Assembly: GCA_014380605.1 (NCBI GenBank)
Contig: JACMJO010000002.1
Span: 1 to 5,598, forward strand
Source of the DNA: Fimbriimonadaceae bacterium
GTDB lineage: Bacteria > Armatimonadota > Fimbriimonadia > Fimbriimonadales > Fimbriimonadaceae
Reading direction: 5' to 3'
DNA length: 5,598 bases
A program made the position numbers and the translations under genes. Below are positions 1-5,477 of this stretch, one piece after another. Every line of letters begins with the position of its first letter. The first letter of the stretch is position 1. Under the pieces are notes generated by a model. The model made no database searches, had not been told where the DNA came from, and saw only the letters and a program-made list of their open reading frames with translations.

Positions 1-1491
1 CGCTGTGCTTGATGCAAGTCGGATAGTTATCTTCGCCGTTCCTGACATATGGATGGGAGCGGTCAACTCAGGGGTCGCGTAAATCAAGCGGTTTGGCGAC
101 TCTAAAGCCTGTGCCAACGCCGGAGCACTGAACGACACGTCGTCGACCAGCTCTTCCTTTCCCTGCCCCCTAGATGGGTTGGTGACAAGGCCACCAGAGG
201 ACTTGCCGCCCGCCATCAGCCCAAAGGTCACAGGCGATGCGGCTGGGTTCGGATAGTCGGCATAGGCAACCAGCGCTGGGGCGGGTGTCTCCGCGCTTCG
301 TTCGCGGACGATGTACGCCTTCGGACCGGTCTCGATGCCGTTCGGAATCCCATATAGGAAGCGCGAGAACCACTTGTTCATCATCTCAAAGGGGGGATCG
401 CCGCCATGCCCACCTTGGTGGAAGTACTGGACCAAGGGCACTTTGCCCTTCACAGCCTGACTGATCCGGAAGCTATGCTCCGGCACCACGTTCCAATCGT
501 TGAACCCATGCGCCATGAGCACCGCGCACTTGATGTTCTTCGCGAACGGCAACAGATCGCGCGCCGCCCAGAAAGAGTTGTAGTCGCCCGACAGTCGGTC
601 GCGTCCCTTGACGAACTCACCATCGCGGTACAGCTTGTCGCTCGTCGGTCGGCCCGCCGGGTCGCCGCTGTTGATGAAGTCGTAGAGCGAGTCGATATCC
701 TCGCCAAGCCAGCCGCCGGGGTGCCGCACGAGGCCGTTAGAGCGATAGTAGTGATAGTAGGAGGTGTTGGGGGCCACCGGGATGATCGCCTCAAGCCCCT
801 TGACACCCGTTGTCGCCGCCGCCACTGGAAGCGTCCCGTTGTAAGACGTCCCCGTCATTCCCACTTTGCCGGTGCACCAGGTTGCCTTGATCTCGACATT
901 TCCCTTCTGGCTGGTGAACCCCTTGGCTCGTCCATTGAGCCAGTCGATCACCGCCTTTGGCGCCAGCCTCTCCGCATCGCCTCCAACCGTCGGGCTCCCG
1001 TCTGACAGTCCGGTACCCGGAGCCTCCGAGTGGACAACCGCGAACCCGCGTGGAACCCAAGAGCCGACCAAGGAGTTTGAAATCCGGGTTCGATTGATAT
1101 CGAATCGAATATTAGGCCTCGAAGTCCTCGCTGGCGGCTCCGCTCCGATCTCGTGCCGCACATCCCACAAAATGTCCCCGCCGCCACCTGTCCCCGCGAA
1201 GTAAGGGGACGATTCGTAGACGACCGGCACCTTCAGTCCCTGCGTTTGAGTCTGCTTTTGACGCGTCACATCCACATGCACGCGGTCTCGCTTCCCGTTT
1301 TGGTCGGAATCGAACTCCGTCTCTACCCACAGCCTCTCGCGAATCCACTCGGTGGAGTTGGAAAACGCGGGAACCACTTGAGCCTGTCCGTCTACGAATA
1401 CGGGCTTGTCTTGCGCCAAGACTGGAACGGAAAGCAGGGCCAGGGTTAGGTTGAGGATTAGGCGGGAAAGAGGCGGTGTGACCGTGGACAT
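1..1491 (-). CDS. Secreted Xaa-Pro dipeptidyl-peptidase (S15/CocE-NonD alpha/beta hydrolase), C-terminus cut by window edge
   Basis: The frame is open without a stop for 497 codons from ATG 1491 to base 1. An in-frame TGA lies a few codons upstream with no other ATG between, so this start is firm. Residues 1-26 form a signal peptide: a hydrophobic core ending VLA, then Gln. Residues 61-69 (DSDQNGKRD) resemble an Asp-rich calcium loop. The alpha/beta-hydrolase triad fits Ser216 in GTSYNG, Asp332 in HGFNDWNV and His362 in HQGGHGG. Around residues 464-497 the protein enters the beta-sandwich typical of the PepX C-terminal domain (LIYATPELTAPIHMSG). Relatives usually have about 600 or more residues, so roughly 100-150 are probably missing off the left edge. 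The family removes N-terminal Xaa-Pro dipeptides, and this copy would act outside the cytoplasm. A related cocaine-esterase-like or acyl-hydrolase specificity cannot be excluded. It lies 30 bases after the VOC-GNAT gene and is probably in its operon. No clear Shine-Dalgarno is present. Confidence 0.88.
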   Translation of the reverse strand, partial: MSTVTPPLSRLILNLTLALLSVPVLAQDKPVFVDGQAQVVPAFSNSTEWIRERLWVETEFDSDQNGKRDRVHVDVTRQKQTQTQGLKVPVVYESSPYFAGTGGGGDILWDVRHEIGAEPPARTSRPNIRFDINRTRISNSLVGSWVPRGFAVVHSEAPGTGLSDGSPTVGGDAERLAPKAVIDWLNGRAKGFTSQKGNVEIKATWCTGKVGMTGTSYNGTLPVAAATTGVKGLEAIIPVAPNTSYYHYYRSNGLVRHPGGWLGEDIDSLYDFINSGDPAGRPTSDKLYRDGEFVKGRDRLSGDYNSFWAARDLLPFAKNIKCAVLMAHGFNDWNVVPEHSFRISQAVKGKVPLVQYFHQGGHGGDPPFEMMNKWFSRFLYGIPNGIETGPKAYIVRERSAETPAPALVAYADYPNPAASPVTFGLMAGGKSSGGLVTNPSRGQGKEELVDDVSFSAPALAQALESPNRLIYATPELTAPIHMSGTAKITIRLASSTA

Positions 1492-1496
1492 GGTGG

Positions 1497-1517
1497 CTTG
1501 ATTATGCAGGAATCAAG
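1497..1517. promoter_or_regulatory. Perfect 7-bp inverted repeat in the VOC-GNAT / peptidase gap
   Basis: CTTGATT (1497-1503) and AATCAAG (1511-1517) are exact reverse complements around a 7-base centre. They fill most of the 30-base gap between the two minus-strand genes. On the minus strand the repeat overlaps CATAAT (1506 down to 1501), a possible -10 element ending nine bases before ATG 1491. It could be an operator over an internal promoter, a weak RNA hairpin, or chance. No T-run follows it, so it is not a convincing terminator. Confidence 0.3.
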
Positions 1518-1521
1518 TTGC

Positions 1522-2283
1522 CTACACCTTCCTAATAGTTACCGTCCCTTCTTCAAATCCCAAGCGCTCATAGAACCCAGCCTTGAAGGTGAAAAGGAAA
1601 ACGAATGCGCCCGGAGACTCATCGTGGACGGCTTCTATAGCTTCCTTCATGATGGCGGCGCCGATCCGACGGCCCTGCCATTCCGGAAGGACCGCGACAT
1701 CCCAAACGCTGAACCAGCCCGGCGAGTCGTACATGATGCGGACGGTTCCGATCGCTTCGCCTTCGGGAGACAACGCCACCACTCCGCCCCAAGTTCTCTC
1801 AAGGATCCCCGACGGGATGCTATCCTTGTAGAACTCCTTGCCCGCGACGCGTGAGAACTCATCACCCGTCGGTACCCGGCGGACTAACTGGACGCCTTGG
1901 GGGAAATCGCTAGATGGCTTTATCTCGCCAGATGGAGGGCCGGCGAAGCGGAGGTGATAGCCATTGAGGTCTTCGACGACGTACTCCCTCACGTCCCAAG
2001 GCTTATCTTCGATCGGCGAAACAACCTTTGCTCCCCGCTCCCGATGTCGATCATAGAGTGCGTCGACTTCCTCGGTTTTGAACCAGTGTTGATGTCCTTG
2101 AACCTTTGCCGCCAGGTCTGGCTGCAAGCCAAACATCATTGAGACGTTGCCCCAGGATACAGACCCAAAAGTTGGCGGATCGCCCCAAGTCCAAGATGTT
2201 TCGAATCCGAGAACGTCTTTGTAGTAGTCCAGAGTTTTCTGAATGTCTGACGCTGCAAAGATTGGGGTAGAGCCGGAAATCAC
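1522..2283 (-). CDS. VOC (glyoxalase/bleomycin-resistance fold) - GNAT acetyltransferase fusion protein
   Basis: This 253-residue protein joins two domains. Residues 1-115 are a vicinal-oxygen-chelate domain: the opening PIFAASDIQKTLDYYKDVLGF and the later EDLNGYHLRFAG are typical of glyoxalase/bleomycin-resistance proteins. The usual metal-ligand positions in the first and last strands appear as Phe rather than His/Glu, so this half may bind a ligand without metal catalysis. Residues 131-253 are a GNAT acetyltransferase: DVAVLPEWQGRRIGAAIM (195-212) carries the Q-x-x-x-G-x-A acetyl-CoA pyrophosphate loop, and FYERLGF (237-243) is the C-terminal motif. The chain is continuous with a short linker around 116-130. 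The start is GTG, with an in-frame TAA four codons upstream and no Shine-Dalgarno; a candidate promoter ends six bases before it. A plausible role is sequestration or acetylation of a toxic small molecule, but the substrate is unknown. It is the first gene of a probable two-gene operon with the peptidase downstream. Confidence 0.87.
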   Translation of the reverse strand: MISGSTPIFAASDIQKTLDYYKDVLGFETSWTWGDPPTFGSVSWGNVSMMFGLQPDLAAKVQGHQHWFKTEEVDALYDRHRERGAKVVSPIEDKPWDVREYVVEDLNGYHLRFAGPPSGEIKPSSDFPQGVQLVRRVPTGDEFSRVAGKEFYKDSIPSGILERTWGGVVALSPEGEAIGTVRIMYDSPGWFSVWDVAVLPEWQGRRIGAAIMKEAIEAVHDESPGAFVFLFTFKAGFYERLGFEEGTVTIRKV

Positions 2284-2289
2284 GCAACC

Positions 2290-2318
2290 ATATTACGTTT
2301 TCTTTCGCATGCAGCCAA
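2290..2318 (-). promoter_or_regulatory. Candidate promoter for the VOC-GNAT gene, placing transcription start at or near the GTG
   Basis: Reading the minus strand, TTGGCT (2318-2313), a 17-base spacer and TAATAT (2295-2290) form a sigma-70-like arrangement with four of six consensus matches in each box and ideal spacing. The -10 box ends six bases before GTG 2283, so transcription would start on or beside the start codon and give a leaderless mRNA. This agrees with the absence of a Shine-Dalgarno. It is a by-eye prediction. Confidence 0.4.
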
Positions 2319-2388
2319 CTGCGATTAGCCAGGGAGTTTCAACCTGAAAGAGACCGACCCTACGAATCCTTGGTTTCTACGCTTTCGG

Positions 2389-2394
2389 GATAAT
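2389..2394 (+). promoter_or_regulatory. Possible -10 element for the M23 peptidase gene
   Basis: GATAAT matches the sigma-70 -10 consensus at five of six positions and ends eight bases before ATG 2403. If used, it would give a leaderless or nearly leaderless transcript. No good -35 is present at 16-18 bases upstream; the nearest candidate, TTGGTT at 2370-2375, is only 13 bases away. GGGGA at 2395-2399 could instead be a short-spaced Shine-Dalgarno, which would argue for a promoter further upstream. The call is weak. Confidence 0.22.
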
Positions 2395-2402
2395 GGGGAT
2401 TG

Positions 2403-4538
2403 ATGCTTCGATTCTTCGTTCTTTGCGGAACGCTGGCGGCATTCTGTGCGCTCGCGTTGGGGCAGGAGGCGTATTCCATTCGGGGTGCTTCTTCTACCCT
2501 GCTATGGGCAGATGGGAAGGTTGTGCCGGGGATCGAGGCTTCGAACCTGAAACAGCTCGAATGGTCGAAAGACGGCGCCCACCTGGCGTTGCTTGCCTCG
2601 GACGGCTCGCTAAAGCTCATCAAGCCCGCCATCGGCGAGGCAAAAGAGATTGCAAAGCTCGCCACGAGGTTTCGGTGGTCGACGGTTTCCAATCAACTTG
2701 CCTATGAATCCCAGGGTGCAATTTGGATTCTGGATGCGGCCGTTCCTGATGCGAGTCCGATCAAGGTTGTTGAAGGCGAAGCGGTGGCTTGGTCGCCAGA
2801 TGGAGCCAGGATCGCCTATTCGTCGAAAGGCTCGATCTGGATTTCGCTAGCGGATGGATCATCCGCAAGGCGGGTAGCAAACGGACGAAGCGCCAAGGCG
2901 CTCGATTGGTCGGCGGATGGTCGCCAAATCGCCTTTCAGGAAAAGGGGTTGAGCACCAAACCGGGGGCGATCTTTGTGATCGGTTCCAACCGGATCGGTC
3001 TGCGAAGGCTCGGAGAAGGGAAGGCAGAACGGGTGGCGTTCTCGCCGGATGGGCGAAGGCTGTTGGTTGAGGAAGCCTCGGCCAGCCGCATTCTTGATCT
3101 GGAAAAGACGTGGACGGTTTGGTTGGCTAGGGAAGGGCGCGATTGGCAATGGGTGGGACCGCGAACCCTTGAAGCCTTGGTGGGCCTCAGCCCCGTGCTT
3201 GCTCACTGGCCTGACGCGACCCTTTCCCCGCTTCCGAAAGCCGGCGGCCTCCCTGAGGGGCAGGTCGAGCGATGGGCGCATGTACCGAACATTCTCATCT
3301 CGAATGAACTGCTCGACAAGGGACCTTTCGAAGGCGCGGCGAAACCGATCCCGGGCCACCTGCGGGTTCAGGGTTTTGTAGAGTCGGTGGACCCTTTGAA
3401 CGGCAAGTTCACGCTTCGAATCTCGACCATGATCAATAACAAGGGCTGGGAAACAAACCTTTCGCAATCGATCTCGCAAGTCTTGGACGTGCCGGACGGG
3501 GCTCGGGAGAACGACGGAACGGGGCGATACAAGCCGCTTCGAGTGATGAATATCAGACCCGACCTCGAGGTGTCTGTGGTGGTTAAAGCCGAGACCCTGG
3601 CCCCGAATCTGGAGTTGGAAGTATCCGAGATCCTGATTGCCAGCGATCGGCGGATGGCGGGCCCGGGGGTTCTGAGCTCAGACGCGCCTCGGCTCGAGGG
3701 TTTGCCCTTAGCTCACGACGGCGTGTCTCCCGAGAAACCGGTGGTGCCGATGGTCTATCCGGTGTCGGGAAAAGACTATCTTCGAGATTGGTTTCTGGCT
3801 TCCCGAGGCGGCGGGCGGAGACGGCATTTGGGTCAGGACTTGATGGCTCCCAAGATGACGCCTTTGGTCGCTTGCTTCGACGGGACGATCTACCTTGGCC
3901 GTGGTGGGCGCAAGGGACATTACACGATGTCGATCCGGGGAGATAACGGCTGGGTTGCCAACTATTACCATGTGAATAACGATACGCCCGGCACGGACGA
4001 CGGATCGGGCGGCGATCGGTATGCGTTTGCGCCTGGCCTGGAGAGTGGGCAGCGGGTGTTTGCCGGCCAGTTCATCGGCTATGTCGGAGACAGCGGGAAT
4101 GCGGAAGGCACGGGGCCGCACCTCCACTTCGAGCTTTGGGACGACGTGACCGGCGGTGTCATCAACGCCTATCCCTCGTTGATGGCGGCGAATCGATTGG
4201 GCCTCCCAATCGCCCAGGTACTGAATCCTGAGCTGAAGCCTCGGAAGGGCGAGCAGCGGATGGACGGGATCGTGCGGCTGGTGGACAAGGATCGTAAGGT
4301 CGTCCAGATCGATGTGACGGTGGTGACTAAGAACGGCAAGCGCATCGCCACGACCAACGCCAAGAAACTTTGGGTGAAGCTCACGGATCAGACGCCGATG
4401 TTCGTTCGCGGACATGAGGATTTGAAGGTCGGATTCAACGAAATCCGCGAAGGGTTGGAGATGACGGTAATGCTCGCTGCGAATCTGAAAGGGTCTAGTG
4501 GGACCCCTCGCTTGGCGGCTTTTGCAGTTGCCCAATAG
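2403..4538 (+). CDS. Exported M23 (LytM-type) zinc endopeptidase with N-terminal TolB/WD40-like beta-propeller
   Basis: ATG 2403 gives 711 residues. A TTG directly upstream could also be read as a start, but the ATG is preferred. Residues 1-20 are a signal peptide ending ALG, then Gln-Glu. Residues about 25-265 are propeller blades with the repeated WSPDG-type motif: LEWSKDG, VAWSPDG, LDWSADG, VAFSPDG. Residues about 321-414 are a beta-rich domain. Residues 449-595 are the M23 domain: zinc ligands His475 and Asp479 (HLGQD) and His575, with His523 (YYH) and His573 of GPHLHFEL as likely catalytic histidines, so it looks active. A Gly/Asp-rich loop (524-545) lies between YYH and the GYVGDSGNAEGTGPHLHF stretch. 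Residues 619-711 form a second beta domain that resembles 321-414. M23 enzymes cut peptide cross-links in peptidoglycan. The propeller may bind the wall or a protein partner, which is inference. The gene stands alone: it is divergent from the VOC-GNAT gene and 162 bases before the STAS gene. Confidence 0.9.
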   Translation: MLRFFVLCGTLAAFCALALGQEAYSIRGASSTLLWADGKVVPGIEASNLKQLEWSKDGAHLALLASDGSLKLIKPAIGEAKEIAKLATRFRWSTVSNQLAYESQGAIWILDAAVPDASPIKVVEGEAVAWSPDGARIAYSSKGSIWISLADGSSARRVANGRSAKALDWSADGRQIAFQEKGLSTKPGAIFVIGSNRIGLRRLGEGKAERVAFSPDGRRLLVEEASASRILDLEKTWTVWLAREGRDWQWVGPRTLEALVGLSPVLAHWPDATLSPLPKAGGLPEGQVERWAHVPNILISNELLDKGPFEGAAKPIPGHLRVQGFVESVDPLNGKFTLRISTMINNKGWETNLSQSISQVLDVPDGARENDGTGRYKPLRVMNIRPDLEVSVVVKAETLAPNLELEVSEILIASDRRMAGPGVLSSDAPRLEGLPLAHDGVSPEKPVVPMVYPVSGKDYLRDWFLASRGGGRRRHLGQDLMAPKMTPLVACFDGTIYLGRGGRKGHYTMSIRGDNGWVANYYHVNNDTPGTDDGSGGDRYAFAPGLESGQRVFAGQFIGYVGDSGNAEGTGPHLHFELWDDVTGGVINAYPSLMAANRLGLPIAQVLNPELKPRKGEQRMDGIVRLVDKDRKVVQIDVTVVTKNGKRIATTNAKKLWVKLTDQTPMFVRGHEDLKVGFNEIREGLEMTVMLAANLKGSSGTPRLAAFAVAQ

Positions 4539-4571
4539 CGACCCGGTAACGCTTACAGCCAGCATCCTGAA

Positions 4572-4596
4572 CAGCTAGCATGGCTCCCAGCTAGCA
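4572..4596. repeat. Short direct repeat CAGCTAGCA x2 downstream of the M23 gene
   Basis: CAGCTAGCA occurs at 4572-4580 and again at 4588-4596. Its GCTAGC core is palindromic, so the two copies can also pair as a 6-bp stem with a 10-base loop. It starts 34 bases after the peptidase stop codon. There is no following T-run, so it would be a poor intrinsic terminator. The rest of the 4539-4700 gap holds the STAS ribosome-binding region and nothing else I recognise. Confidence 0.4.
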
Positions 4597-4669
4597 CGCC
4601 TGCCAGTTTGCATTCTGCTTGTAGAAATTACTAGGACGTGGAATAAGCAGACCAGGGAATGAACGTTGT

Positions 4670-4700
4670 GGAGGTAGGGTCCGAACCCTAGCGTTTTGAA
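4670..4700 (+). promoter_or_regulatory. Split ribosome binding site: Shine-Dalgarno GGAGG, then a 6-bp hairpin, then ATG
   Basis: GGAGG (4670-4674) is the only strong Shine-Dalgarno near ATG 4701, but it lies 26 bases away, too far for normal initiation. The interval contains TAGGGT (4675-4680), CCGA, and ACCCTA (4685-4690), a perfect 6-bp stem with a 4-base loop. If this folds, 16 bases are looped out and the spacing becomes 10 bases. An in-frame TAG at 4689-4691 rules out an upstream start in this frame. A 10-codon ORF (ATG 4659, MNVVEVGSEP) overlaps the same stretch and ends at that TAG, so translational coupling is an alternative explanation. Confidence 0.5.
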
Positions 4701-5090
4701 ATGTATCTAGTGACGGTTCAAGAAGACCGCGCCATTGTAGAGGCGAGTTTAGGCGGACGTATCGACTCGCTCGAGATGCGCGCGTTTGCAGAAGATTTAG
4801 AAGAGGTGCTGGAGTCGCTCGGGGCGAATCGGTTTTATCTCTTGATCGACCATTCAAGGGCCAAAACCTTTGATGGCGAGGCCGCGATGATCTTGTCGGA
4901 CTTGAAGGACAAGGCTTTTGGATTTGGCGCAGAGAAGATTGTGACGATGGCGTGCGATGAAGATGAAATCGCACGGCACACGACAACGCGATTGCAGCAA
5001 GTTTTGGAAGGCAGAGAGCAGTTTTGCCTAGAGATGCCGGCAATGCAGGCGCCCTCGTGGCAACGTGTGGCTGTGCTTCGAGCGGCTTAA
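4701..5090 (+). CDS. STAS-like (SpoIIAA/anti-anti-sigma fold) small cytoplasmic protein
   Basis: This 129-residue protein has no signal peptide or membrane segment. The predicted order is strand (2-8), strand (11-20), helix (22-41), strand FYLLIDHSRA (45-54), helix (58-75), strand KIVTMAC (79-85), helix (88-103), strand. This matches the beta-alpha layout of STAS or SpoIIAA-like domains, which usually act as phospho-regulated partner-switching proteins or ligand-binding modules. The segment LLIDHSRAKTFDGEAAMIL aligns by eye with the family's hydrophobic strand plus DSSG loop, but here reads DGEA, so the usual phosphorylated Ser is absent and Glu60 occupies its place. No anti-sigma kinase or phosphatase lies nearby. 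ATG 4701 is forced by an in-frame TAG ten bases upstream and reaches the first strand directly. Its Shine-Dalgarno is unusually distant (see 4670-4700). The fold call is from pattern only, and the protein could be another small alpha/beta family. Confidence 0.65.
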   Translation: MYLVTVQEDRAIVEASLGGRIDSLEMRAFAEDLEEVLESLGANRFYLLIDHSRAKTFDGEAAMILSDLKDKAFGFGAEKIVTMACDEDEIARHTTTRLQQVLEGREQFCLEMPAMQAPSWQRVAVLRAA

Positions 5091-5128
5091 GAAAAGGTTC
5101 GAACAAAGGCGTTCGTCCGTTTGCGGAA

Positions 5129-5184
5129 GGCGGGCGGGCAGTCCCTGGCGTATATCCGGACGCTAGATGGATTGCCCGCCCGCC
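5129..5184. repeat. Strong GC-rich hairpin downstream of the STAS gene
   Basis: The 16-base arm at 5129-5144 (GGCGGGCGGGCAGTCC) pairs with 5169-5184 with one G.U wobble. Inside it, CTGGCGT (5145-5151) pairs with ACGCTAG (5160-5166), again with one wobble, leaving an 8-base loop (5152-5159) and a two-base bulge (5167-5168). That makes about 23 pairs in one long stem. It starts 39 bases after the STAS stop codon, after two small hairpins (CGAAC/GTTCG at 5100-5115 and TCCG/CGGA at 5116-5127). No U-tract follows, so it may be a factor-aided terminator, an mRNA-stabilising stem, or a dispersed palindromic element. Confidence 0.8.
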
Positions 5185-5196
5185 CCGGTGTTTGTG

Positions 5197-5228
5197 GTCG
5201 GATGGTCGGATAGTTCGATAGTTGGATA
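5197..5228. repeat. Tandem 8-base repeat, four units (GTCGGATA-like)
   Basis: Four consecutive octamers occupy 5197-5228: GTCGGATG, GTCGGATA, GTTCGATA, GTTGGATA, followed by a partial GT. The consensus is about GTYSGATA. The array begins 12 bases after the large hairpin. No gene overlaps it convincingly. It looks like a small intergenic microsatellite or a family of dispersed octamer arrays; its function cannot be told from this window. Confidence 0.75.
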
Positions 5229-5286
5229 GTGAACTCGACTTGAGGGATTTCCAACCTTCCCCTCCTCGTTCCCCAATCAAGGAACC

Positions 5287-5317
5287 GATGACCTAAAACC
5301 GAGGAATTCGGGTCATC
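5287..5317. repeat. 7-bp inverted repeat GATGACC / GGTCATC upstream of tRNA-Gln
   Basis: GATGACC (5287-5293) and GGTCATC (5311-5317) are exact reverse complements separated by 17 bases, with a small CCGA/TCGG stem possible inside. The right arm ends 35 bases before the candidate tRNA -10 box. It could be a protein site or the end of an RNA, but no T-run follows. The rest of 5229-5374 shows only the tRNA promoter region. Confidence 0.3.
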
Positions 5318-5351
5318 TGCATCACCCACCCCACCCTTGGCATGCCCCAGG

Positions 5352-5357
5352 TATACT
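5352..5357 (+). promoter_or_regulatory. Candidate -10 box of the tRNA-Gln promoter
   Basis: TATACT matches the sigma-70 -10 consensus at five of six positions and lies 17 bases before the mature tRNA 5' end, leaving room for a short leader removed by RNase P. No good -35 sits 16-18 bases upstream: TTGGCA at 5337-5342 resembles one but is only nine bases away. Confidence 0.45.
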
Positions 5358-5374
5358 CCACCCCTCCGACGCGC

Positions 5375-5448
5375 TGCCCGCTCGTCTAATGGCAGGACAA
5401 CAGTCTCTGGATCTGTTAATTGGAGTTCGAATCTCTGGCGGGCAGCCA
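5375..5448 (+). tRNA. tRNA-Gln (anticodon CTG), CCA encoded
   Basis: A full cloverleaf can be drawn. Acceptor stem: TGCCCGC (5375-5381) with GCGGGCA (5438-5444), seven Watson-Crick pairs. D arm: GTCT/GGAC (5384-5387/5395-5398). Anticodon stem: ACAGT/TCTGT (5400-5404/5412-5416), whose last pair next to the loop is a U-U mismatch. The 7-base loop CTCTGGA places CTG at 5407-5409, reading CAG (Gln). The variable loop is TAAT. The T arm is TGGAG/CTCTG around TTCGAAT (5426-5432), with two wobble pairs. The discriminator is G5445 and CCA is encoded at 5446-5448. Starting with U1 paired to A72 is typical of bacterial tRNA-Gln. It stands alone, with a terminator overlapping its 3' end. Confidence 0.95.
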
Positions 5449-5457
5449 GACTTTTTT
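5434..5457 (+). terminator. Intrinsic terminator overlapping the tRNA-Gln 3' end
   Basis: TCTGGC (5434-5439) and GCCAGA (5445-5450) form a perfect 6-bp stem with a 5-base loop (GGGCA), followed by C and six Ts (5452-5457). The left arm is taken from the T-arm and acceptor 3' strands of the tRNA. The right arm contains the discriminator G and the CCA. The terminator fold therefore excludes the mature tRNA fold. Confidence 0.7.
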
Positions 5458-5477
5458 CAGTATCAATCCCGAGCTGT

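Noticed and set aside
406..1005. Plus-strand open frame of 199 codons opposite the Xaa-Pro dipeptidyl-peptidase
   Set aside because: It is antisense to a clear hydrolase with a full catalytic triad. Its translation is Arg/Val-rich with no recognisable motif.
2859..3479. Minus-strand open frame of 206 codons opposite the beta-propeller
   Set aside because: It is a shadow of the propeller-coding strand. It is Arg/Pro-rich and has no motif or start signal.
3708..4565. Minus-strand open frame of 285 codons opposite the M23 domain
   Set aside because: It is complementary to the zinc-ligand-bearing M23 coding sequence. The His/Arg-rich translation has no family features.
4572..4596. GCTAGC repeat as an intrinsic terminator of the M23 gene
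   Set aside because: The stem is only six pairs with a 10-base loop, and no T-run follows.
5196..5229. Octamer array as a CRISPR array
   Set aside because: The units are 8 bases and directly abutting, with no spacers.
4591..5280. Minus-strand open frame of 229 codons across the STAS gene and its flanks
   Set aside because: The translation is Ser/Arg/Pro-rich and runs through the intergenic hairpin and the octamer repeat, as expected of an accidental frame.
5337..5352. Sigma-54-like TTGGCATG upstream of tRNA-Gln
   Set aside because: The -24 half resembles the consensus, but the required GC of the -12 element reads GT, and tRNA promoters are normally sigma-70 type. TATACT explains the region better.
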